A DNA stretch of 64,000 bases from Kryptolebias marmoratus (taxonomy: Eukaryota > Chordata > Actinopteri > Cyprinodontiformes > Rivulidae). The notes under the pieces are model-generated. The model ran no database searches. It was not told the DNA's origin and saw only the letters and a list, made by a program, of their open reading frames with translations. Shown here piece after piece: positions 1-11,625 of this stretch. Position numbers and translations under genes: made by a program. The stretch lies in NCBI RefSeq assembly GCF_001649575.2, contig NC_051445.1:5273451-5337450 (forward strand), in the 5' to 3' direction. Every line of letters begins with the position of its first letter. The stretch's first letter is position 1.

Positions 1-2305
1 GTGTCACACCCAGTATACTTACAGTAAGCAAGTATAACTCACTGAATCATTAGTTGCACAATACCTGTAACTGTTAGACACAATGCTTTTAAAAACACAC
101 TCAGTTTCAGAAGCATTAAAGATCAACTAAATACTAGTATTTTTGAAAATGTATTGTTTTTTATGTCTAAAACAAATAGAAAAATCAGCTAAATGACACA
201 GAATGACTTTACCAAATCTTCAGCGCCAGTCATGCTCTTGCAAATGACATTTAGGAAAAAAAACCTTTCCTGACTAATGACTCATCAGAAGACTTTAGGA
301 TGACTTTACATGGAAAACGTAAAGGTTACAACGTTTATTGTTTGCACACAACTAGCAGCTGCACCTCAGCCCTGTTCTCTAGAGTTGTACAACAACAGCT
401 GATGCTATCTTAGAAATGGGCTTTAAATACATCAGAACAGTTTATCTAAGGAGCCCCGTCTGGCAAAATGGAAATGTAAGCAATAACAGGAACAAACTAT
501 AATCTGATATCTGTAAGAAGTTTGAGTCATGAAGGGACTTTTGTTTGATTTTGGGGATTAAAACTGATCTAAGCTATAAAGACACTGAACAGTCTTCACA
601 TATTGAATGAAAAATAGTTTATTCACTGTCAAAAGTGAGTTTTAGTTCATTTAAACAATCAGTTTAATTATACTTTCCTGATTAATCACAGTGCTAAAGT
701 TTGAGTGGTGCTAAAACTGTCTTCTTTCCCTTTGCTACAGAATAATTTTGTAATTTTTCTTTCTTTTGTATAAATATATCACAAGTTTTTGAACCCACAC
801 TTGGGTCCTAAATAATTCATTTTCAGAGAGAAGCTGCAGGTATTTTAAAATCTGTTCAAAAGCTGAAATTGAGCCCTTGACTGGACCTTAAGCCGGTCAG
901 ACACAAACACTGCATGACAAATTAGATGAACATTAGCAACATTTTTACTGCAGTAAGGTTTGAGCATTTAAATATTTAGAATCAAATAAAACAAAACTCT
1001 CCAGCATGTTTTAAATAATTTACTCATTGCAAGTTGAACCCAGAGAGGAAAAAAAAAATCATTATTTAATCTTTAAGTGATTCTCTGGTTTGTGGTTTTA
1101 TGGATATAATTTGAGAGGTAATATGGATGCGTTTAACAATTAAGGGTGTTGGATAAGTCACAGTCAAACATGTAGTTTGAGAGCAGCTCCTGCTGAGGAT
1201 GCTTACTGCTGATGTATCTGCTGCTTGCAGGAGGTGTCTGTCTGCCTGCAGCTTTCTCTATCATTACTGGAAGCAAACAGTGACACTCGGTGAGTCACCA
1301 CTGACTCCCTGAACATCACAAACTGATCCGTGCAGGAGGCTCTCTTCCACACACCTAATGTGCTTTCATGTGAAAAGTGTCCTGTTAAGGCCATGAATAA
1401 AACTGGGACATTTGTCCTTCTCTTTATTTTCCAGCGTATTCTGACCTAAAGCAAAATAAATAAATAAATTTAAAAAAATCAATTCACTTTTCGGTTACGA
1501 ATAATTCTGTGACTCTCAGCTATAGTTGTTCCTTTCAGCACTCAGTATTTGAAAACATACAGCTCCAAACGGGCAGTTTTAAAAGAGGATACATAATATT
1601 GTTTTGATGTTATTACCTGATAACCAGCCTACAAACTTTCACTTTAAGCAAAACCTGCAGCACCTCTTTGGTGTGTAAAGTAACTGATGGGAGGAAAAAA
1701 GGCAAATATTGTTTCAGGGTGCGGCTGTGTAAAGAAGAATGTCCTGTTTGTGATCCTATTAGCCTGTGGGACAATTTGCAACTAATTAGACCTAAACTTT
1801 ATGTGTCATTCTGCTCATAGAATATGACAGAACAAAATAGAGTTTTCAGGTCTCTGTATAACAACATAATAAACATAATTCACAACATGAGAAACACAGT
1901 AAAATCAGTAAGAAAGTAAACAGTAAAAGAAAAATGCTCAGGCATCGACATGTAAACATACGGATAAATGTATCCGTGCATGTAATGGTATTAGCTGTGC
2001 AGTGTAGAAGCGAATTGTGACAAAGCAGAGATGTGTCAACCCCTTCAAGTCAAACCAAAGCAAGTGATCAGCTATAGGTTATCTTTCATTGTGTCATACA
2101 GTGATAATTTGTCTGACATTTGTTATTTCTGTTAGGTGTTGAGCTCTGCTGTCTCTTAAAGGTCAGGAATAAAAAAAAACAACTACTGTGAAATAAAAGG
2201 AATACATTTGTCTAAATAAGTGTTTTCAAACTGTAGTTTACTTATTTTAAGTTTAAATAGGTCTAAGTTTATCCCAAATTCTGTTTCTAAAGATGCTCTG
2301 TAAAC

Positions 2306-2346
<41 letters not shown>

Positions 2347-3149
2347 CAGTAAACTGTTGGGGAACAGGGCATCCGACATTTTGTGGTCATGCCTCACCTT
2401 TGTCTCAGTTTAAACTGACAGACTGAAAATCAGACTTGACTCTGATTCTGCAAACCCAGGATTCATCAGTGCACCTGTCACTTGTTTGACTGACAGGTGG
2501 AAGGTCATGGGTGCTGCTGAAGGAGGAAAACTGGCATTGATTGCTGTTAATGTCAGCTGTGCATGAATTATGCAGAATGTGGATCCAGAGAAACATATCA
2601 CTACCTTCAGTGCTGTATGTGAAAGATGGGATTGGGCTTGACCATTCCTCTATATTCCAATAATTCAAATAGTACACATTTTAACTGAGGATCCATTGAA
2701 GGGAGACTCTACAAAGAAGTAAAACAAAAATACACACAGCCATACGTATATACATACATGCATACATTAAAAACTTTAAAGTCAGATTCAAATAAAGTCA
2801 TCTTGATAAATTATTAATACTTAACATTTGTACATTTGTGATTCTCTGTTGGTTTCCCACAATTTACAAACACACTCAATGCAATGTGAACAAAATGGAA
2901 GTCAAACGCGTAAAAACAGTTATTGCATAAATGCATTAAAAATATATTAAGTCAGCCAGTGTAAAACCTATTCTTTGGCAGTGTACAGCACACTGTTACA
3001 TAACTTTCACAGAGAGCGTGCACACAGCTGCTGAGGCCCAGCTGTGCCTTTGTAATGATCTTATAGCAACAGCTGAGGCAACCTCTGCTACAACCCACTT
3101 TTCTACTACACCCGCTCACTTGGAAAAGTAAGTCTAAACAAAAATGACA
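1..3149. other. Gene-poor AT-rich DNA, left edge
   Basis: No convincing exon, RNA gene or recognisable transposon was seen on either strand. Open frames here are short (under about 90 codons) and lack family motifs. The only clear structure is the (GT)n microsatellite, listed separately. Confidence 0.6.
2309..2344. repeat. (GT)n microsatellite
   Basis: Uninterrupted GT dinucleotide run of 18 units, typical of fish intergenic DNA. Confidence 0.97.
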
Positions 3150-3760
3150 TCATCATCATTGCACACACTCAAACGTGACTCAGAGAGGCCGGCTGAGCCA
3201 GCGGGCAGCGAAGCTCAGCTGCCTGCAAACTCTCCCATCTGTCGCCTGAAATCCACAGCTTCAGCCCCCAGCAGAGCCTCATCAGATCTCCAGAGACTGA
3301 CCTGGCAGGGCTGTGGGGAGTTAAGGCTGTAGCTGGGAGAGCGCTTTGAGGTGGGGGGGTGTCAGGGTCTAAAGAGGGAGGAGGAGGGAGGGACAGCGAG
3401 GGTTTTAGCTCTTATCTCTCCCTGGAGACAGTGAAGCACATCGTGATCACTGTAAATTAATCCTACATTGAGAAGTGGCGTGCCTGCCGCAGCCGTGGGA
3501 TTGGGTGCCCTTGCCTCACAAGCTGGCACGCCATCCTTCCAGTGCTCCTCCCCCCACACCACAGAGATGATCTCCAACTCTCTGTACTGTATAATTTTCC
3601 CCCTGGCTTCCTGTCCTCTGTTGTTGATCTTCTGCTCTGCCTCTGTGCAGTTATTTGAAGTCCTGTGATGACAGAGAAATACAGATCCCGAATCTACAAA
3701 CTCAGAGCTCATGTCTCGTTTGAAATGGATTGGTCTTGATCTAGGCCTCCTTTGAGCAAC
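3150..3760. other. GC-rich block, candidate conserved noncoding element
   Basis: This roughly 600-bp block has clearly higher GC than its AT-rich surroundings. It includes purine-rich runs near 3350-3400 and a long non-repetitive stretch from 3420 to 3670. A minus-strand open frame of 138 codons (3362-3778) crosses it but resembles no family I know, and no splice pair supports an exon. Sustained complexity without coding structure fits a regulatory element or an unrecognised exon. Nothing in the sequence alone separates these two. Confidence 0.25.
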
Positions 3761-5519
3761 AAACTTTGACCTCAACAAAAAGTTAACAGAAAAAGAAGAA
3801 AATTAAGACTCTCTATCTTTTCTCGTGAACTCGTCCTTTCTGCAGCACAACAAGCATGCAGGATAACATTTAAAGCTGCAGCACGAAAAAAACCTAACCT
3901 TGTTAATTAAAAAATACAGACTGCAAGATGTCAGCGACACTGCAAGTTGCCAGCAGTTTCTCTTTCATGTGGCAATCATGTCATTTTCGTCTAATAGCCA
4001 TTTGGGAGACTTAAATTTGCAGTCCTCACAAACCGACACAGATTTGTTTCTTTAAGTTTAATCATAATGCAAATGCTAGTTGCAGATTTTGTATTTTTAT
4101 GTAAAGTTTTGTGAACAGAAAAGAATAGTCACATCAAATCAGTGTTTTTACATGGTTCACTGAGAATCCTTATCTGTGACTCTGCCACAATCTGTTCTGC
4201 AAATAAGTCAAAGTCAGCACTTTCACAATAAAACAATTCAAACATACATGCAATCATAAAACCTATTGAAGGGAAAAGATAAAGAGGAAAACTGAACACA
4301 TTACTAAACAAAATTCCACACACAAACATTATATAAAACTCAAAAAGTTACCTTTATGGCATTTTGTGAACTACAATGATATCTAAAAAAAGGGAAGCAG
4401 ATAAGTGTATTTTTAATAATAAAGATTATTTTGGGTTTTTTGTAGGATCAAATAGTGAATGTTTTCTTCCTAAAACAAATTCTCATATGCATGTAAATTG
4501 TGTTGTTCTGATCCAGCATGGATAAAAAGCTTCGACTGATGGAATCCGTCTTTTATGGCTGAAAATACAGAACACTGCGGTTTTAGATAAAAACCACAAA
4601 ATGTTCACACTGAGAAGGACAAATTATGTGATTATGTTTGTGAATTACTATTTAAACAGTGTAATTTTCTTGACACCATGAAGAATATAAAGACTTAGTG
4701 GCGAAGCTATTGATGTAATAATTTGCTTTGCCAAGAGCCATTTATTCCTGCAAAGCAGGAGCATCTTGCCTGGTGTGCATACAAAAAAGTTTATACAGTA
4801 ATATATACATCCTGCAGATGCAGTAAAATCAAGATTATAGAAATGTTTAAGCATCATAATATGAGACAGCTGTCTGCAGATAATCTCTCTAATTAAAGAC
4901 ATTTACATCACGGAGACAGCACTCACAGTTATCTATAATAAATAAAAAAAGATTTAATCTCTTAAATCAATGTATATTTTATGATGTTTGCATTTACCAG
5001 AAAATATTTAAATGTGTTTATTAAAAACCCTTTGGTCAGATCCACTCTCATTTCCAAGTTTAGACTGAAAAAGGTCATTAATATCTTTATTTTTTTTTAA
5101 AAACTAACAGACAATTAGGAAATAAACAACTGTCTGAACTCAACATTACAAAGCAGTAGCAACAGATACACTGTGATATTTGTGTTTAGATCCATATAAC
5201 TCTAGTTTTGTAACAAGTTATAGAGAAGGAACAGAGCAAGTTATTATAATATAATGATGATTGTTTGTAGTCGCTGCTTGTTTATAAAAAAAAGGTTTAG
5301 GAACCAATAGCTTAAAACAGTTACAAAACTAATGCAAATAAATCGCGGAAGCATCTGTCCTGTCAGTATTTCTCAGAACAATAAAACTACAGTACTTTGC
5401 CCGTTTATTGTCAGTAAAAAATCCAACAAAGCAGCTCTTGATGTATTTCTGTCTTAACCCAGGTGGTGTTTGAGCTGACCAGCAGACTGACAGACAAGCT
5501 CGGAGCTGCGCTGCTTTAG

Positions 5520-8500
5520 CTTGACTAAAAAAGACTTTCGTGTTCCTCGAGGCGTCTGAACTCCTCGTGTTCTTTCTTTAATTTTAGATCAGAGTCTGTG
5601 AGGTTTCACACTTTGTCTTGAGCTTTGTGGTTTCAGGCCATAATGTTTGCACGCACAGTGGAGTGCTTTGTTGTGTGTCTTGTAGCTTTCCAGAATTGTG
5701 AGTATCTGAAACTTGGTGCATTTGATATAAGGGAGAGTTTTCTGTTTTTTGTTTGTTTGCTTGTTTAAATTAATATTATTCTTTTTATTGCTTTGAGAAG
5801 CCAGTTTTGTGTGTGGGTGACATGAGGCATATTTATGTGACATAAGGCAGCAGAGATTACTCCTAGCGAGCTGGAAGCCATTGGACTCAGTTACTGCAAA
5901 AAACTCATATTTGCTATTGAGTTTCCATTTCTACAAAGGTATCTGTGACAGGAGAAAAACGAGTCTTATCTGGGTGAAGAACAGAAAAATATTGAACTCT
6001 AAGCGAGACAGTTAGATTGAGGACAACATCTACAGGAAAAAAAAAGGGAAGCACCTGGGGGAGAATTGCAGCCTGGCCTAGAAGGCTTCACAAAATAATT
6101 AGTTTTATTTTTTATTTATTTATTTTTGCTGGAAGCTAACAAGACACAGTGTGTTTAAGAATGGATCAAGACTGTTGAATAAACTAATTGTCCCTCAGGA
6201 ACACACCTTCCGGACATTCACAGAAAATCGATAGCTTTAAAGTAGAAGGAGGCCACTTTGTCACACAGCAGGAGGGAAAAGGGATTAAGATTTGTTTTAT
6301 TAGCTGCCTTATCAATTCTTTGATTAACCCGGTTCAATCATGCCTACATTTAGTCCGAGTCCAAGAGCCAGCTAAAAAAAAAAAACTACCTGAAAAACAA
6401 TTTAAACTTACAGACAGTTTATATTCTTTTAAGTTTGAAGAGTGGATAAGATGGTTTTATGTTGGCTTTACACTGACAGCATGGTGTGTGTTGCAGTACG
6501 TGCACTAAAACTCCTAAATCTATCACACACTCTGCTTCTGTGCACACAGGAGCCTGCTGATGTAAACACCGACTCACCTTCAAAACTAGAGCACTGCTAA
6601 AGCCAATTTCAAAATAAAAGTAAATATTTTGGATTTGCATACAGAATGGCTTACATCTGATATATATATATATATCATTAACCAGATTAATTAATTAACT
6701 AATGGGATGGATGTTGAGCCCATTGGGCTCCAAGATACTCATGGCTACAATAACAAACAAACAAACAAACAAAAACTATAATCAGAACAGGTAAAATCAC
6801 ATTTTGAATATTTATGACATATAAAGTGTGCACCTAAACTGAAGCATAATCAGTATTGTGATGTGAGGTCATTATTATTTTCTGGCACATATGTATAAAA
6901 ATAAGACACCAAGACTTCACTTTATGCATGTTGATGCAACTGAGATGCACAAGTATTTGCTCAACGTTGTCAACAAAAGAAGTGAATAAGTACATTATGA
7001 CACATGCCACACTGCCAGTCAGAAGCCAGACTTGGTACTTTTTAACTTTAGTTTCAACCTTTCAACATCAGCAACTTTGGCTTTGGCTTCTGGTTTTGAT
7101 TTCTACTTTTACAGAGTTTCACTTCTTTTTTTCAGGTATGAAACTGTGAAACTCACAGACTTTGAGGAGAAGGGGCTGCTGCAGAAACAGATGTTGACAT
7201 CCACAAAAAAAATGTTTCAATGCAGACTTGAAGGGGTCAGTTTAAAATAACAAGTCTGGTCTGAAAAAATGGTAGAGTCATAAAACGTCACAAGAGAATC
7301 AAATATACTACTAATTCAGTAACAGAAAGGTGAGGTTACTTAAAACAGAAAACAATGGGACACTAAACTTCTCTTAAGAAATGTACTTTTGCTTTCATGT
7401 TGTTGCCAAAATATGTTATTTTGAATGAGATTAAAAATATAACAAATAGAAAGGACTTTTAGAGATTTATTGTCTGTATTGTTGAATTTGTACCAATAAA
7501 TTTGAAATTAAATCTGTTTCCCTCCATTGATCAAGGCTGCTTTCCTCTTCCTCCTTTATTGTGAGGCTAAATCTCCTTTTTAGCGCTGATCACTGAATGG
7601 AAATGATTTCTTGGACTAATTCCATCTGAGACAATATGAGCTGAACAGAAAATCTCATGTTGCGCTCTCTCTCAGTGCATACAGAAAAGTTCAAGGAAAA
7701 CTTTGGTTTATTGACTCTTGCAGGGAAATCAATTTGTGCTGGACCATATAATACATGGAAGACATGCTCTGCTGACTTCCAAACATTATTGGCTTTCAGC
7801 ATTTTAGTCCACTGCCTTCTGCCAGACTTCCAAAGCTTTCATACCCAACATGCCGTAGCTGGAAAAAGGCAGCAAAATAAACTACAAAATTTACTAAATT
7901 ACATTTTTACTAAATTTACATTTTCTCATTAAATCTGCCCACTTCAAATGTTCTTTCATTTTAAAAAGAAAATTAAAATATCCCACGAGGGTATCTGGGG
8001 ACGAGTGGTTGGGCATTAATATTGTTTGCTCAGCATCTCAATTTGCATAAATATTTGAAAAAATATTGATATTTTGGATTTGGACCTTTTTTTTCTTTTG
8101 GTTGTTTGGAGACATCGTGCTGTTTCATCAAATAAAACCGTTAATATGCTACAAACCACATAACATTTTATTTTGAGGCAAATGTGTTTGCTTCAAAAAA
8201 GCACTTGCAGCCTGTTTCAATTTAAAGTGACAGTACTACGCAGAGGTTTTAAACCATCACCTTTTTTATAGTTTGCTTCAAAGAAGCAAGACTTTCTTGT
8301 AACTAATGAAAGTGACCTGAACAATAATTTTCTTGGACACTGGCACTTTTTAAACTTATTTTCAGTCCAGTCAATGTCAATAAAAAATGTCATGTATGTA
8401 TGCTTATTCATTAATGAAGTTTGTTTGAGTTGCCATTGTCTGTTTCAAGGAAAAAATTCTTAAATCTGCAGTTAACCTGTTTCCAGAAATAAATATCTAA

Positions 8501-10750
8501 CTTTGATCAATCCTTTATTCAGACCGGTTGATTAATTACAAGTGTTAGGAAAGTTATTTAAGATCACTGTGAAGGGGAGCATGTTCTTGGTAAATTCAAG
8601 AAAGAGTACAAGGAGTATCTCTATTGATTCTTCTGGTTGCAATAGACAAAAGAATGTATTGACTTTTGCTAAATAAAAAACCCAAAATGATTTTGGGCTT
8701 TTACTTCACAGCTGGAGATCTGAGAAGAATTGAAGTGTGTGTAAATTTGAAAGCATTTTTGAGAGTCCTTTTAGAAAACAAAATGGAATAACCTGTGTGT
8801 GTGTGTGTGTGTGTACTGCTGAGTAATACTACACCTTCAGTGTGTGTCTGTAAATAAAGAATTTGTTCTTAGTCATCCAAACTGATTGGATAAGGATGGT
8901 GCAACACCTCTATCAATGTTTCTTTGCAGGTTGTTGACTTCCTGTTCTTCCATCCTTCAGCAGGTTTTGTTCATTGAGAAAATCTATTGAAGGCTCCCAA
9001 AACCAAAAAAAAACTTCTTTTTTTTAGCAGTTAACCATCATCAGTATTTGTGAGTTCTTTTCAACTCTTAAAATGAAAAGAAGAGAGTATGCAGTAAGAT
9101 GAAAAAAAAAGATGACTGTGATCTTTTAAAACTTTGTTCTCATTTCCATTTGATAATCCAACGGGGGAAATCCTAAAGCTCTTGTTTTAAAATGCTGACT
9201 TTGTCTTTTTATTGAATTTTACGGCTGATTATAAAGACTGCCTCCAGTGAAAATGAACAAAGAAATCAGAATTGGCTGTAATTGACTTGGACCAAATAAA
9301 ACTCCTAAAGTCACTGATTCAGTTTCTCACATCTTTTACAGCCTAAGGAACAAATCACCTTAGAGGGTAAATGTTTATAAGATTATAGCACTGAATGATC
9401 CTCCACTACCTGTCTGCACTTGTAAAAACTTTGCTCTTTTTTGCTGTTTTCTTTTTTCTCTGTTTTACATTAATGTTAAGACTTATTTTAAAAGAGCCAG
9501 AGCTGTGCAGAACTGGTAAACAGCTGCAGCAAATACATTCAAGCTCAGCTGTGTGATCCCAATTTGCATGTGTCACAACTGACATTGAAGTAACTACAGT
9601 TTCACAAGTCTCTCTGCAGGAGCAGCGAAAAACAGGGCAGTAAAAGTGTAAAAAGGCTGCATTTTAATATGCTTTTGAAACCTTTTTGGCCCTCAAAGTG
9701 TTTTAGAATACAATCTTATTCCACCCATTCATTCTCACAGTAATTGCTGGTTGATTTATGCAGCAGTGGCATTGTGGGGTCCATTACCACTTATCTTTCT
9801 CTGACCAGGTGTTCTACTGACTGACTTGTTGGCAGACTCTCATTACAGACCACTGACAGCTGGTCCCTTTGAGGAGCATGTGAGTACATATGGAACTATC
9901 TTTAAAACTGTTTACTATCTACTCCTCCACAGGATTAAGCAGCCCATAGTTTCTTTGACTCATCCGTCTTTACCCCCAGGCTTTATTTCTGTTGCCAGGC
10001 ATCCAGTCAGCATCATTAGGTATCCCATTTTCTCCCAGCTAGAAGATACTTTTATGCATGTTCGGACTCGGCAATCCTCCAACATCACCCCGTAACCCAC
10101 TCCTGTGGCAACAAGCAATTTATCACAACACTTTACTGCAAAGGAATTGCCTGCTTCCAATCTTTTTAGTTGTAGAAAGTCGCACACAAGAACATAAGTC
10201 ATCTAAAAATGAAAAGAAATCAGCAACTTTGATTTGTAACATTCTTTGTGTCTTTGCAGAATTCCCTCACAAGACAACACTGCTGCTCAGCAACTGAGTG
10301 ACATTTGGTATCTTTGGGATTGGAACTACACCACCAAACACAGGACTTTTGCAACACTTTTTCTCTCACTTTTCCATTAAGACAACAGAAAAAACAGAGG
10401 AGAATCTTGGTTTAAAAACAAATCAAGAACAAGTTGAAGCAAGTCCCAACTTCACACAATTTCTGGAGACCTGGACCTGGACTGGAAATTCTTGTGAGAC
10501 CAACTTTGAAAATATGATGCTTAGATTTATGGAAATGTATATGAATATAAAACTTGAATCCTTTTTTTCTTGCAGCTTCTTAAAAGAAGCAGAATTTAGC
10601 TGCTGGCATCTGTAATTATTACTTACCTTCTGATAACAATAAACTAATGCAAGGATTTTTTTGCAGCTTGTAAAATACATCATGACTTGAATTATTGGAC
10701 TGAAACTAGTACTTTTTGTAAGAGGTTTTGCTAGATGGATTGATAGATAA
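5520..10750. other. Gene-poor AT-rich DNA
   Basis: No exon or transposon was recognised. The region holds short simple repeats: an AAAC-type run near 6752-6775, a short TA run near 6660-6676, and a (TG)n run at 8794-8814. Open frames stay below about 106 codons and have no recognisable motifs. Confidence 0.55.
8794..8814. repeat. (TG)n microsatellite
   Basis: TG dinucleotide run of about ten units. Confidence 0.95.
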
Positions 10751-10786
10751 AAGAGGAAGGAAATGATGTTGCATTTCCTTCCTCTT
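10751..10786. repeat. Perfect 15-bp inverted repeat (hairpin)
   Basis: The arm AAGAGGAAGGAAATG at 10751-10765 is matched exactly by its reverse complement at 10772-10786, around a 6-base loop. The arms are too short for a typical microRNA precursor, so it is best described as a perfect small hairpin of unknown role. Confidence 0.9.
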
Positions 10787-11224
10787 GGTTGACAGTGCAT
10801 GGACAGAGAACAAGGTGGGATCGATGAAAACAGAGCAAGATAAATACTTTTAAAAGTGTAGCAGCTTTTTTAAAAACCTACATGAACTTCAATGAACTTC
10901 ATCATGATTTCACTGATTCACTTAACAGGACATTGAAACTATCGTGCAAATGATCAGATTTTATCAAAGACGTGGTCCTTAAAAACTCATTCTTTAGATG
11001 TTGCAGGGAGAGAGATGCTCGTGGAGGAAAAAGAGGAAAAGAAGAAGCTAAATGTCAGCGTGAAGCAAGAAAGAATGTAAAACAGGTGAGATAATATCCC
11101 ACAGCTGAAACTCAGCTCCCACAGCTCCCATAGCTTCCACTGAAGATTCATCTGTTTACCAGTTTTTGTTCTCCTATCTGAGGTCAGGTTGTAGAGACAA
11201 AAGCTTCAGGAAGTTCAGAAGGGG

Positions 11225-11625
11225 AACCCTGACAAAGTGACACTCTGCAGCTCCTTCTGCAGGAGGTCAAGGCTTTCCCAGGCCAGAGGGGATATAGATA
11301 ATCTGCTTAGTGGGTTCTGGGTCTGCCCTGGGGTCTCCTGTCAGAAGGATGCAGCCAATAAACTTCCAAATGGTTTCAACTCACCTCAGCTGACTCCTTT
11401 TATTGTATAAAAGCAGCTGCCTCACTTCGAGCTTGACCGAGGTCCTCACCCTACGTCTAAAGCTGACCCAGCCACCCTACAGGGGAAAGTAATTTCAGCC
11501 ACTTGTATCCTGTATCCTGGATCCTGTTCTGTTCGTTATGATCAGAGCTGAAACACAGATTGTCCAGTAAATCGAGTTTCACCTTCTGGTTTAGCTCTTT
11601 CTTTGCAATAAAACTTTATGACTGC
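11225..11625 (-). mobile_element. Rex3/RTE LINE remnant
   Basis: Read on the minus strand this matches the teleost Rex3 (RTE clade) reverse-transcriptase region. Recognisable blocks include the segment around 11260-11340 (complement of a region ending in a 'GGGTCTCCT' phrase), the serial blocks around 11450-11500, and 'AAATCGAGTTTCACCTTCTG' near 11570. The copy is heavily diverged, with small insertions and deletions, and has no open reading frame. It is 5'-truncated as is usual for LINEs. It shares orientation with the Rex3 copies near 20.4 kb and 26.3-26.9 kb. The family call comes from remembered consensus wording, not a search. Confidence 0.65.

Noticed and set aside
2309..2344. CRISPR-like or regulatory array
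   Set aside because: It is a plain dinucleotide microsatellite. No spaced direct repeats of array type occur anywhere in the window.
3362..3778. 138-codon minus-strand open frame
   Set aside because: No domain, no start context or splice support, and composition explained by the GC-rich block. Kept only as part of the candidate noncoding element.
10298..10800. Overlapping frames of 105 (plus) and 125 (minus) codons
   Set aside because: No motif and no splice signals that join to other exons; probably chance.
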